Shown: positions 1 through 12,847, counted from the first letter of the stretch. The stretch: DNA of 64,000 bases from Artemisia argyi (GCA_030686995.1 CM060691.1:60464338-60528337); one strand, 5' to 3'. Program-made: numbers and translations. Notes: a model not told the origin generated them from the sequence alone.

Positions 1-507
1 TGATTGTTATAACATTAAAACAATGTAATGTAGTAAGTTTTAAGTAGTTTTTAATAGTTATATCAACAATGATCCTTTTGAAAAATAAAATTCAACAAGG
101 GTTTATGGGCGATTAATGATTTTGACAAAATGATATGTTATACTAAATTTGAGTTGCAATACATCATCCTAATCCTATGGGAAGCATTTGGTAGTTCAAT
201 TTCTAGCTTCTATTTCACTAAAATTTGAATTAAAATAAATTTTGATAAAATGCATAATTATTGATTAGACACCAAATTGAATGAAATGTGATAAAATGCA
301 TGTTGGAAAACTTACAAAAGATGTTGTTATAGGTTTGTTTAACGTTTGCCCCTTGCGAAACAACCCCGAATTGATGATATGGTGGAGGATTTTGATGGTT
401 TTGGGTGTTTTGGTTCGTACTCAGCAGTATTGGGGAAGAGATGAATGAGCAAATGGGGTGTTTGGGAATGGAAATAAGGTGGAAAACGGATTTGGAAGTG
501 TCAGATG
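1..507. other. AT-rich sequence, no gene recognised
   Basis: I see no coding sequence or RNA gene here. The only reading frame near its end runs through the GC-rich palindrome array that follows. The stretch may be the 3' non-coding part of the copia derivative whose gag lies to the right, but no LTR or polypurine tract could be identified to prove it. Confidence 0.4.
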
Positions 508-580
508 GCCGGTCCCCTTAAACATTAAGGGGACCGCCCTCGATAACAAGCCGGTCCCCTTAATCTTTAAGGGGGGCGCC
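508..580. repeat. GC-rich palindromic array of copia type
   Basis: Inverted copies of CGGTCCCCTTAA and TTAAGGGGACCGCC alternate across this stretch. The same motif type sits in all four copia LTRs that are complete enough to show it, and also just beyond the pol stop of the complete copia element (23816-23890). Its presence here suggests that this flank belongs to the truncated copia derivative on the right. Confidence 0.6.
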
Positions 581-817
581 TTTGAAATTTTTGAAATTTC
601 GCGGAATCAGTTTCTGGAACAAATATATTTATACGTATATAATTAGATTTATAATATATCAAAAATACGTAAACGTTTATTGGCACGATGATAAGATACT
701 TAACATTTTTTAATTACCGTTTCGATAATTAAAATGTACCTTTGACAATTTTGGATAAAATGATCAAAGTGTTAAGTTGATGAGGAGTTTGAGGTGTGTT
801 TGGGAATATGTGAATAA

Positions 818-824
<7 letters not shown>

Positions 825-900
<76 letters not shown>
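825..900. repeat. (TA)n microsatellite
   Basis: Uninterrupted TA dinucleotide run of about 38 units. Open frames across it encode only alternating Tyr-Ile and are not genes. Confidence 0.95.
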
Positions 901-902
<2 letters not shown>

Positions 903-1181
903 TATAAATGTGAGTGAAAGATGGGTTGATGGGTGAGGTTTGAAAGATAATAGCGGAGATAGGATATAGTCGGCGAGAGGAGTTTGTTTCATCCATAGTG
1001 TTCACATGCGAAGGCGCTCTTGCATGATAAAAGTCCACTTGACTCATATCCCTTCATCATCATGAGTCTCCTAAAAGAGGACTTAATAGAATAACGCGAG
1101 GGGGGAAGGAAAGGGTTCGATAATGAACAATTTCTGGAGTTCTAGAGAGTCAACTAATGACGTATATAGGTTATGTGCAAG

Positions 1182-1286
<105 letters not shown>

Positions 1287-1523
1287 TAAGTATAAGAGTA
1301 TATATATATAAGTATATGATTGAACAAATAGAAAGAAATAGCAAGCTATATCTATGCAAACAATATAATCAAATAACGCATATTTATCTAAGCATGGCAA
1401 TGAGTTATGAAAGAAAGGCGTACCCGGTGGTCTTCAAAAAATCTTCAAAATCATCAAGATGACATATAGACTTTGAAAAAGTCTGTTGAGAGAAACTTCA
1501 AGATTGCCTCAAGGAATATTCCT

Positions 1524-3380
1524 CTAGCCATTTGATCCCCATTGTTTCTTTGGTCCAAAGTTGTTTGGTCCAAACATGTTTAACATTTGACTAGGATGCA
1601 TGAAAGGTGGTAGTATACCCCAAGGATTGTAGCTTTGTTGGTAGTTCCACATTTGATTACTATTGTTATTATAGTTTTGCCTATTTTGGTTTCTTCTTGA
1701 TTGAGGTGTTTTAGACATAGGATTAGAATTATTTGGTTTTCTAGGTGGTGGTGTTTTAGATCTTGTCTTAGGTTTAGAAGATCCTGCCTCATTTTTTAAA
1801 GACGGTTTATAGAAAACTTTTACTTCTTCATTGTTGGCAAGAGGTATTTTTCTATCATTAATAAGTATATACTTAGGATTAGATTTTATAGGTTTTTATT
1901 CATTAGATTCATTTTCGAATTTGACATTTTTAATCTCACTTGTTAAAACTTCATTTGAATTATATCCTAAACCGGTTTTATCTCCGGATGTTCTTTGAAT
2001 ACTTATTATTTTACTAAGTGAGTGACTACTATTTTCAAATTTATCAAGTTTGTGAATTTCTTCCCTAAGTATTTCGTTTTCACCTTTAAGCTCTTGACAT
2101 GATTTACATTCATCAAAAATTTCTTTACCCTTTTCAAGTTGATGTATTTTAATTTTTAGTTCTAGTACTTCATTTTCCAATTGATTGTTTATGTATTTTA
2201 GTGATTTGTTTTTGGCCATTACTAGTTGTCCTAATTTGCATAGCCTATTATATTCATTATCTAGATCTTTTTCATCTAATGATAAGCTTACATCACTAAA
2301 ATATTCGGTTTCGGAACGTACCTCATTTGATGTATTCGCCATAAGACACTTCTCTTCTTTTGTCGTTTCTTTCTCATCTTCATCACTATCACTCCAAGCG
2401 CCTCCAACAAAAGCTCTTTGATTTTGATCTCTTGTCATCATTGGACATTTTCCAATGAGTTGATTTGGATCACCACACCTGAAACATTTCCTTTCAATCT
2501 TGTAGTTCTTGTCATCCTTACTCTTTTGAAATGTTTTCTTTTCATCATGCGGTTGTCTTACGAATCTTCCTCGCCTTTTGAAGAATTTCTTGAAATCTCT
2601 TACGGTCATGGCGTATTCTTCGTCATCACTTTCGGAAGATGAGCTATCTTCGATACTAGATTCCTTTCTAGCTTTCAAGGCGATTGACTTGCTTTGCTCT
2701 CGTTTTTCTTTGACCATTTCGGAATCCTTCTTAATAATAACTTCGTAAACTTTTAGATTTCCAATTAATTCATCAAGTTGCAATGTTGACAAATTCTTTG
2801 ATTCTTCAATAGCCGTCACTTTAGCTCGCCATTTTGGATGAAGAGCCCTAAGAAACTTCCTAACAAAATTCTTACTAGAAAAATTCTCATCAAGTGCTTT
2901 TAAACTTGTGATGATAGTGTTAAATCTAGAAAAAGCATTATCAATTGATTCCTCTTCCGGAATCGTGAATTGCTCATATTGTTGAACAAGTATATCTATC
3001 TTATTATCTTTGACTTGACTATTACCTTGGTGAGTTATTAGTAAAGAGTTCCAAATTTCTTTTGCGGTTTCACACATAAAGATCCTTTCGTACTCTTTAC
3101 GTGGTAGCGCATTATAAATAACCATTTTTGCTTCATTATTTTTAGCAAGTTTTCTTTTTAAATCATCATTTTGTTTTTCAAAAGGTACAATTTCAACTTT
3201 CTTTGTTTTGGGGTTATTTTGAATAGGTAAAAAATCACCATTAGTAATAACATGCCAAAGATCTAGATCTTTTGACTTCACATAAGTTTCAAATCGATTT
3301 TTCCAATATAAAAATCCATCACTTTCAAATAGTGGTGGTCTTTGCATAGATTGCCCTTCTAAATATTTTTCAGATTCCAT
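1524..3380 (-). pseudogene. Ty1/copia gag, interrupted by one in-frame stop; no pol follows
   Basis: Gag (capsid/nucleocapsid) protein of a Ty1/copia retrotransposon. It starts at an ATG whose complement is 3378-3380, 53 bases beyond the tRNA primer site. The N-terminus (MESEKYLEG) is shared with the complete copia element at 27.7 kb. Residues about 20-220 form the DUF4219/UBN2 gag core. A zinc knuckle follows at residues 299-312, but its His is Gln (CFRC, then Gln307, Cys312). An acidic DSDEDE stretch and a probable coiled coil (about 385-450) come next. TAA at 1896-1898 ends a 494-residue frame, yet the same frame stays open for about 123 more codons to a TAG at 1524-1526, through a basic, Asn- and Pro-rich tail ending near GPKKQW, where intact relatives pass into the protease. 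No protease, integrase or reverse transcriptase follows. This is a gag-only derivative or an element with a large deletion. Confidence 0.85.
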
Positions 3381-3433
3381 AGATCGTTACAAGTTTTAAA
3401 ATACAATATATTTTAATGATCTTGCTAGACGTG

Positions 3434-3445
3434 GCTCTGATACCA
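3434..3445 (-). other. Primer binding site, initiator-Met tRNA
   Basis: The minus strand reads TGGTATCAGAGC two bases after the LTR end. This is the standard plant copia primer site complementary to the 3' end of initiator tRNA-Met. It fixes the orientation of the element (minus) and the LTR boundary. Confidence 0.92.
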
Positions 3446-3447
3446 AT

Positions 3448-4893
3448 TGTGGAAAACTAGAAGGGGGTTGGATAGTTTTACGTCCTTTTTAAATTTATTA
3501 TAAAAATATTTTGTAGCTTATTAAAAACTTTCGATTCGATCTCAAGTGAATTCAAGTAACAACCAATATAAGCAATTCGAATCTAATAATGAATGTATTG
3601 AAATGTAATAAAGAAAAGATAGAGTTAGAAAGATCAAACCACAACACGCAAATTTATAGTGGTTCGGCTACAAGAACACCTTCCTTGCCCTACTCCACTC
3701 CCCGAGTACCACACTCGAGAGTTTTCTTCACTATGTCAACAAACTCCTTATGGTGGAGAAACCTTACACACCTTGGCTTACACGAGTTAACGACACTAAG
3801 CTAAATGTCGAGTTATAATCGTAGCTAGAACCAATCTCACAACTTCTTCACAACTTCACACCTTCTTCACAACTTCACAACTTCTTCAAGACTTCACACC
3901 TTCTTCTAAGCACAACTAGATCACAACTACTAAACTACTCCCTCCGTCCCATAAAAACTGTCCTGTTTGACTTTTCAGAGTCAAATTGGTTCAACTTTGA
4001 CCGTAAATATTTTTTATGTGTTATATAATACTTGATGAAAAATTATACCAATGAAAAATACACTTAAAACTCAATATATTCATATATTTTACATCAAGTA
4101 TTATATAATAACCACAAAAATAAATAAGGTCAAAGTTCAACCAGTTTGACTTTGAAAAGTCAAACTGGACAGTTTTTATGGGACGGAGGTAGTAATTTAC
4201 AACACACCTAGTTTCTACAAACAACAAATTCACACAACACTTTTACAAAGATCTAACACTACTACAATATGAAACTAGCTAATCACAACACTACTACAAT
4301 TAGATGGATGTAGAGGAGTGTTCTTCTTCTTACACTTGAATGGATGAAGCTTTAGATCTAGAAATGGAGGTTGGATCAGAAAGTTTATAGTGCAAAAAGG
4401 TGAGAAAAATATGTGAAATGATCAAATATTTATAGGGCCAGAAAATACAGTTCTGGAGCCTGCCGGTCCCCTTAATTAGAGGGCGGTCCCCTTAATAATT
4501 AAGGGGGCCGCCTAGTAAAATTAAGGGGGCCGCCCTCCTGAACGTTGAAAAAGTTTTTCTGGATAAAATTTGCCCTTTTTTGTTGGAAATTTGAAATCAT
4601 ATCTTTGTAGTTTAATATAGCATTACCAAAAATGATTTACAAATATATATAAAATATTTATATCATTTTATAAGATGTTATGTCTTAAGACAAAATTTCC
4701 TTTGATCATGTAATGCATAAGATATTTAGTTTATGCATACCTTAAGTGATATTAGATGTAGAGGTAAATATTTATTACCAAATACTTGTTTACGTCTTAA
4801 TCTTGACTTAATTTGATTTGAGTTTTGTGATTATCAAAACATAGGTTTATTGAGAGATATTAATAACATTTTTAAACATTATTTATATCAACA
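3448..4893 (-). repeat. Copia 5' LTR (subfamily A) containing a Stowaway MITE
   Basis: The LTR runs from TGTGGAAAAC to ATATCAACA on the plus strand, so its minus-strand form begins TGTTGATAT and ends TTTCCACA. It aligns along its length with the solo LTR at 36824-38045. A MITE occupies 3938-4192; without the MITE and its TA duplication the LTR is 1189 bp. The U3 part carries the palindromic GGCCGCC array (4463-4536) and, downstream of it in the transcribed direction, a TATA-like box (minus CTATAAATA near 4428-4436). No partner LTR lies in the window. Confidence 0.9.
3938..4192. mobile_element. Stowaway MITE (Tc1/mariner type)
   Basis: The element starts CTCCCTCCGTCCCATAAAAA and ends with the near-exact inverted complement (ATGGGACGGAGGTAG). 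The inverted similarity extends through most of its 255 bp. It is flanked by TA on both sides (3936-3937 and 4193-4194), the Stowaway target duplication. The solo LTR at 37.3 kb shows the corresponding empty site, which confirms the insertion. Confidence 0.95.
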
Positions 4894-5105
4894 CGTTTAG
4901 TTGTCTTCAAGTTTTGTAAGTAGAGATATTAGAGATGGTTAAGCCAAATAATTTTAGTTTGAATAACCAACCGCTTCCTAATAAACTTTATAACTAACTT
5001 GCTTCCTAACAAATTAATTTTGAAATCTTTCCATAATAAGCAAGAAAAAAGTTTGAATTTTAAGCTTTTATAATTATAGAATAGTCTCGAATGCATTATA
5101 ATGTA

Positions 5106-5106
<1 letters not shown>

Positions 5107-5174
<68 letters not shown>
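5107..5174. repeat. (TA)n microsatellite
   Basis: TA run of about 34 units directly abutting the left end of a 274-bp TIR element. A second (TA)n abuts its right end. Confidence 0.95.
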
Positions 5175-6581
<1,407 letters not shown>

Positions 6582-6881
6582 CAAATTTAAGGACAAAACA
6601 CATATTAGTACATCGAACTTGATAAATTGTATCATCTATTACCTTAAACTTTAAAGAGTGCAGAATGGTACCCTAAACTTGACAAAACATAATTTCTTCT
6701 ACCCTATAGTAATTAAATAAACAATTAATTGTTTTTTCCTCCTAAATATCAATTTATTAAAGTCTTTTGTAATAAATAACTTATAGTAAAACTTTGGCTA
6801 TGTAAATATAGTTTATCCTAAAATTTAATTATTTTTCTTTTTTTGAAAATTATTTAGTATTTTAATTGATTACTTACATAC

Positions 6882-7002
<121 letters not shown>

Positions 7003-7076
7003 GCATCTATTTATGAAATATTGCTAACGCACTACTCCTAATATATATATTTGAGTTGGCTACACCCACGGTGTAG

Positions 7077-7078
<2 letters not shown>

Positions 7079-7161
<83 letters not shown>
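7079..7161. repeat. (TA)n microsatellite
   Basis: About 41 TA units, separated from the compound repeat by a 78-bp segment containing the small palindrome CTACACCCACGGTGTAG. Confidence 0.95.
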
Positions 7162-7164
<3 letters not shown>

Positions 7165-8355
7165 CTACAATATTGTTTTTTTAAATAATTAATTATCTTA
7201 AATTTAACTACAAATCATTTATATTACATTAGGTATTTGTAATTTTTTTTACCAGAAATTAAAAAATAATAAATTATTGATTTCATTTAGTGTAGGGTAG
7301 TAATAAATTCAGTTTGACAAGTTCAGGGTATTATACCGCATCTTTAAAAGTTCAGGGTACTAAATGATACAGTTTGGCAAGTTTTGGTTACGAATATGTG
7401 TTTTGGCCTTTAACAAAACATGTGACATAATAAGTAACATAAGCAAATTAAACGTATCAAGCTTTTCAAATATTCACATTTTAAATACTTAAGCCAATTA
7501 AACGTGTCAAGAGGCTTTTCCGTTGAGAAGACTTAATACCCGAAATCTAGACATTTAGACTGGATCTAGATGTTTGGACTAGACTAGACAAAATAATTAA
7601 TTATCTTAAATTTAACTACAAATCATTTATGTTACATTAGGTCTTTATAAATTGATATTTATAGCATAAATTAAAAATTAATAAATTGTTGATTTCATTT
7701 AGTGCAGGGTAGTAATAAATTTAATTTGACAAGTTTAGGGTATTATACTGCATGTTTAAAAGTTCAGGGTACTAAATGATCAAGTTTGCCAAGTTCATTG
7801 TACTAATATGTGTTTTGGCCCAAATTTAATTACTTGAATTCAAATTTTATTTAGGTTTAAAAAAAATAGGTAAATTGCCAAGTAAAAAACCCAAAAAACT
7901 CTCTTTGGCGATTTTTCCCCCTCCCCCACATCAAATCGTTTTTTTCTAATTCTGCCTAATCTATTGATTCTCTGCTTCGACCTGCTTTGGGTATGAATTA
8001 ACATCCTTTGTTATTTGTTCCCTAATTGGTTTTGAGCTTTGTTTCATAAGATCTGGTGGATTTTTAAGAATCGGTTTGGTAGGGTTTATATTAATCGCTT
8101 TTGCTTTGATCCGACTATAAGGTTTCTTCAATCGACTTCTTTTTTTTCTTTGATTCTTAGTCGGTTTATCCCCCTTTATAATCTTCCTTGAATCACTTCG
8201 AATATTTTAAGTCGATTATAACTATGGGACCTGGTTGATTCTTTGTGCTTGTACGTTTTGAAACCCTAACTGTTAGTTAGGGTTTTACCTGTTCGATTGG
8301 TGTTTGCTACTTGTTGGTAATTTTCTTTTTGATTGATTGTACGTGGGTTGGAGAG

Positions 8356-10293
8356 ATGTTAAATAATGGTTTTCTTAATAATAAGAGTGCTTCTGATCAT
8401 GTTGATGTTGAGGGTTTGGCTGCTCCCCATGCTGAGGTTGTGGCGAGTTCGTTTGATGATAAGATCCGCGACATGGAACGGAGAATTGTTGAAGGTAAGC
8501 CTGTGTTCGTGGATGATGATGGGGTTCCTATACCTCTGAATGATGGGATTCATGTTACTAGTACTTCTGCTAATGTTGATGCTAATGTTCAAGCTACGGT
8601 GAATGAACCTCAAGTGGAACAATTGTTAGCTAATGCGCATATGAATTTTGATGATGCTATGATTAAAATTCAAAGTGAGATTGTTGCGAATGAAGTTAAT
8701 TTAACAAGTTCTCCTCCTTCGAATGCAACTTCTGGTCCTAAGGTGAATATGAATACGAGTGCTACTTCTGGTCCCATGGCTCATAAGGTTGGTACTACTG
8801 ATGGTAATGGAGTGAAGTCGGTTTCTTACGCGGGTGCTACTTCTCATGAACCTCAGAAACATGTGCCTAATTTTCGGAGGTTGGAATGTAGCAAAAAGAT
8901 GGAGGATGTTGACCTTTCAGTTCCATTGAAAGTAGTGGAAGAGGTAAATACGAGGTTTGAGAATACTCTCTACGGTTATTTCCTTTGCCAACGCCTTGCT
9001 TTTTCTGTTGTTGATTATTATGTTCGCAATGCATGGGCTAAGTTTGGTTTGCAAAAGGTAATGATGAATGCTAAGGGGTTCTTCTACTTTAAGTTCAACT
9101 TGAAGAAAGGTGTTGATGATGTGCTTGAAAATGGTCCTTGGTTGATCAGAAATGTTCCTATTATTCTTAAACCATGGACTTTGAACACAAACCTACTTAA
9201 AGAGGATTTGACTAACATCCCAGTGTGGGTTAAATTCCATGATGTTCCCCTTGCTATGTTTTCTGATGATGGCCTCAGTCTCCTTGCCACACTGATTGGC
9301 ACACCCAAAAGGTTGGATGCTTTTACAAGCCAAATGTGTAAGGAATCATGGGGCCGTAGTAGTTTTGCTAGATGCATGATAGAAGTGAAATCGGATGAGA
9401 TGCTTCGGGACAGTCTCACTGTTGAGATACCTTTACTTGATGATTCGGGTTCGACTATTGAGAAGATACGGGTTGAATATGAATGGAAACCTCCTCGTTG
9501 TGATAACTGTAAGATCTTTGGTCATACTCTGGTTGATTGTATTAAAGTTGTTACACCTCCAGTTCAGCCTACTAAGACTGCTAATGATGGTTTTACAACT
9601 GTCAATAATAAAAAGAAGGGTAAGCAAGGTGGTCTTACTACTCAGGGTAAAGGAGGGTTTAATAAACCTATTGTGGGTAAGCAGTTTCAGTATCAACCCA
9701 AAAAGAATCCCCCTGAACCTAAGAAGGTGGATGACACTAAGAAGAAGGCCTCTGACGTGCCTAGTATGAGTGGAACGAAGATTTCTACATCTAATCAGTT
9801 TGCTGCTCTAAATATGGATGATACGGATGTTTTTGGTATTCCGTCTAATGACAACAACAACGATGTAGATGCTGGTCGTATAATGGAAATTACTGCGGAT
9901 GAGTCTACTAAGACAGGTAATACAATGAAAGTTAATGAGGAATAGTCTATTAAGATTGGTAATGTTTCACAAGCTCCTCTTGTGAGTGATTTTAAAGAGA
10001 AGGAGTCGGTTGTGGCTCCTACCACTGGTGTTTCTTCTTCTCCTCCCACCTCTTCTACTAAGAGGGTTAACCCTTTTTCTAAGGTGGGAGAGATTGTGCT
10101 TTCGGACTCTGAAGAAGAGGTGGCTAACCTTTTTGATGAGTCTGCTAATTTGTTTGGTGGTGGCCAAGAGTTTGAAGATGCTGATGATGACTATGATTAC
10201 GATGACTATGCGAACCAGGTTTATGATCTTCCAGGGAATTTGGATGTTTTTAATGCCATCTATGGCACTAGGCTTCAAGGTCGTAGGAAGTAA
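8356..10293 (+). pseudogene. LINE ORF1 protein (DUF4283 plus CCHC zinc knuckle), one in-frame stop
   Basis: RNA-binding ORF1 protein of plant L1 elements. I take the ATG at 8356; an upstream TTG at 8311 is in frame but has no support. Numbering from this ATG, an acidic N-terminal region includes a VDDDGVPIP motif. DUF4283 spans about residues 185-315 (core around GPWLIRNVPIILKPW). A zinc knuckle CDNCKIFGHTLVDC follows, with Cys382, Cys385, His390 and Cys395 all present. A Lys-, Gln- and Asn-rich basic stretch comes next. The frame stops at TAG 9943-9945 but stays open in the same frame to 10291-10293, through an acidic, Tyr- and Asp-rich tail ending near RLQGRRK, a tail typical of these proteins. 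The unit is therefore a recently intact ORF1 with one nonsense change. Confidence 0.85.
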
Positions 10294-10481
10294 TTTTATT
10301 TCATTATGTCTTATGTTGTCATGTGAGTAATGGTATGTTTTCTTGTTTAGAAAATAGAAAGTATCTTTTATGTAAGTTGTTTGCCTATGTAACGGGCTGA
10401 GATATGAGATTCACCCATATCCATTGTACTCAAACGTTTTGGTTTATATATTTACCAGGGTGCAGGATTACTCCCCTTTAC

Positions 10482-10482
<1 letters not shown>

Positions 10483-10518
<36 letters not shown>
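10483..10518 (+). repeat. Poly(A) tail of the LINE derivative
   Basis: Thirty-six consecutive A residues end the retrotransposed unit. They are followed at once by GGTAAAT, which matches the 5' flank. Confidence 0.92.
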
Positions 10519-10520
<2 letters not shown>

Positions 10521-10571
10521 TAAATCAATAAGATCAAAAGCCTATACCGAAAATGATAATTGATAAGCTAA

Positions 10572-10948
10572 GAGCATCTCCAATGTTTTGAACTTTGTCA
10601 AGTTCATAGTAATGTCATGTCATGCCACGTAAGATTTCTATAAACTATACTTCATATAAACTATAGTACTATAACATATCTAATGTTAAAACTTCAAAAG
10701 TCTATAAGTGGACCACACTAACATTTTATTTTCATTATATTATCTCCTAATTCACATGAACTAGTATGAATGAGTCCATATTTATTTATCTCTCCATGGT
10801 TTATACACATTAACTCGTTAATCTCTCTTCTCTATAAACATTTATAAACTTTGTGCTCCAATTGAGTTTTATGAGTATAAACTCCACACAAGCTCTGTGT
10901 CACTAGCTCAGTATGGACAGACTCTATAAACTTACATTTGAGATGCTT
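10572..10948. mobile_element. MITE, probably PIF/Harbinger (Tourist-like)
   Basis: The left end GAGCATCTCCAATG and right end CATTTGAGATGCTT are imperfect inverted repeats. TAA flanks both sides (10569-10571 and 10949-10951), the three-base target preferred by PIF/Harbinger. The 377-bp interior has no coding capacity. Confidence 0.65.
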
Positions 10949-10951
10949 TAA

Positions 10952-11460
10952 CTGCGGTTTATGAAAGTTAAAAGATTCATTAAAATTTGTATTTCCTTGT
11001 TATAAAGGAACGGTTATTTAACTCGTAATTCTGTTGAAATTCTCTCTATGCACGTGAATACTGGTTAAATGATAAACTACTTAAGGGCCCATATAGCTTT
11101 TAAGACCCAAAGTTATAATACTATTTCACGGCCCAGTGTGACTGCTTTATGAGTTTATGCTCACTTTCCTTCATCGGTCATGCCTATCAGCTTATCCAAT
11201 GCATGCATGTGTATCCATGCATCCGTCCGTACATACGCATATACGTACATCAATACTTACAATACATGCACTGAGTAAATCAGAAAAAAATAAATAAATA
11301 TAATATGTCAAATTGGTCGAAAAAACTCAAAGTATGTTCAAGTTTATAATGTAGTCAGACACGGAGTCATAACGAAAATTGATCATGTGCATTTATGATG
11401 AAAAAATAAATAAATAAAATAAAAAATAACCGGGAACATCTAAGAAAAAGTAAGTTTCCT
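10952..11460. other. Intergenic sequence
   Basis: No gene seen. A short GCATGCATG/CATACGTACA alternating stretch occurs around 11195-11265. Nothing else is recognisable. Confidence 0.5.
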
Positions 11461-11469
11461 TACAAAAGT

Positions 11470-12838
11470 GGGTTAATTCTACTGTTAAGTAATGAACTTT
11501 CCAAAATTTTCAATGTTAGGTAATTTATTTTAAAAAATACTATGTTAGGTAACGAAACTTTAAACTTTGTTCAATGTTAGGTAATATGACCGTTTTGACT
11601 ATCAAATGAATGTATAAACCAGTGAAATGACAAAAACACCCTCATCTTCAACCTCCTTTATCTTCAATCTTATTTTCTTCAGCAACTAAATAACACGCAA
11701 ATAACTTATCCACCTTATCACTCCAATAGATCAACCGATCTCCAACATAAAACTTAGTAACAACAAGACATAATCCACCTTACATCTCCTGTTGGATTAT
11801 CACAAATCAACCCCAACACAAGAAATTAAGTCTTCCTTATAACTCCATAAACCTGATAACACATCAATCACACCTAATCTCCTTATCCTTTCAACCCCAA
11901 CACAACAATGAAACCAAACAGAGAACGAATCAACCCCTAATCTCATTAACCTAATCTCATAAACCTGTTAACACCTAATCTCATAAACTTGTGATTGTTC
12001 ATGTTGTTTGATAAACCTGTTAACCCCTAATCTCATAATCTCATAAACCTATTAACCCCTAATCTCATAAACCTATGATTGTTCAGGTTGTTTGATAAAC
12101 CTATTAACCCCTAATCTCATCATAAACCTGTTAACCCCTTAATCGAAATACATGACTGAGATCATTTTTTTCTTTGAATGTTTGATATTTGGAGATGGGA
12201 TTTGTAATTGTTCAGGTTGTATTTGATTGTCGTGATGATGGGGTATGAAGTGGGTTTTAGGATAGGTTGGTAGAGGTCTTAGTGTTGGAGGATGGATGGT
12301 GGTGGTGTTAGTGTTGGTGGTGAATGTGGGGATGGTGGTGGTGATGATAGATCAGATGGTGGTGGTGGTGGCGGAGCAACAATGATGAAGGTGTGGTGAT
12401 GACAGCGGTGGTGGTGGTCGTGGTTGTTGATGGCGGCTGGATCATTGGTGATCTATACACATGGGGTGATGGGCAGTTTGGGATTCTTGGGCATGGAAAT
12501 GAAGTAAGCCATTGGGGTGTTGGGCAGTGTGGTGTCTGGCATACTGTTGCAGTTGTAGAAGTTATGGTTGGGTATTCAAGTTCTAGTAATTGTTCCTCAA
12601 GAAAATTATCTACATAGGGAAGATGAGGGAGAGAGTTTGAGAGGTGATAAAATACATGAAAGGACAAATATACCCTTCAACTTACCGGTTTAGCAAGTCA
12701 CAAGTTGCAAAAATACCTAATATTACCTAACATTGAACAAACTTTAAAGTTTTGTTACCTAACATAGTATTTTTTTAGAGTAAATTACCTAACATTGAAA
12801 ATTTTGAAAAGTTCGTTACCTAATAGTAGAATTAACCC
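11470..12838. mobile_element. Pack-MULE-like element carrying an RCC1-repeat gene fragment
   Basis: The perfect 9-bp duplication TACAAAAGT flanks the element (11461-11469 and 12839-12847). The ends are inverted repeats of about 130-170 bp: GGGTTAATTCTACTGTTAAG on the left and its near complement, ending GTAGAATTAACCC, on the right. Long TIRs plus a 9-bp duplication identify a Mutator-like element. There is no transposase. The interior holds a degenerate repeat of CTAATCTCATAAACCTGTTAACCC (about 11930-12140), a GGTGGTGATG-rich tract (12290-12430) and, at 12447-12611, a fragment coding for RCC1 blade sequence. This meets the definition of a Pack-MULE; the donor gene is not in the window. Confidence 0.8.
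12447..12611 (+). pseudogene. Captured RCC1-repeat fragment (PRAF-like PH-RCC1-FYVE family)
   Basis: The frame encodes [20 protein letters not shown], a textbook RCC1 propeller-blade signature (YxWGxGxxGxLGHG). About nine residues later it encodes [15 protein letters not shown] and then an Asn- and Ser-rich segment (SSSSNCSS). I associate that combination with plant PH-RCC1-FYVE (PRAF/PRL) proteins, in which these blocks are separated by about 20 more residues, so the copy is internally shortened. It stops at TAG 12615-12617 and has no gene context of its own. It lies wholly inside the MULE-like element and is best read as captured host sequence. RCC1 identity is firm; the PRAF assignment is from memory of the family. 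Confidence 0.7.
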
Positions 12839-12847
12839 TACAAAAGT

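Larger units (their letters stand above)
7876..10518 (+). mobile_element. LINE (plant L1) derivative with ORF1 only
   Basis: A 2.6-kb unit has a 5' leader of about 480 bp, one ORF1-type reading frame, a 190-bp 3' part and a terminal run of 36 A (10483-10518). The bases after the tail (10511-10525, A8 then GGTAAAT) match those just before the 5' end (7861-7875, AAAAAATAGGTAAAT) at 14 of 15 positions, as expected of a target duplication from target-primed reverse transcription. A normal plant L1 carries a second, much longer ORF2 (endonuclease and reverse transcriptase). Here only about 190 bp separate the ORF1 end from the tail, so ORF2 is absent and any mobility must have depended on enzymes supplied in trans. 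Confidence 0.8.

Noticed and set aside
8311..8355. Longer start for the LINE ORF1
   Set aside because: The upstream start would be TTG; the first ATG in frame is at 8356 and the added residues have no family support.
12308..12667. His-rich 119-codon minus-strand frame
   Set aside because: It is the antisense of the GGTGGTGATG-rich tract and the RCC1 fragment inside the Pack-MULE; low complexity only.
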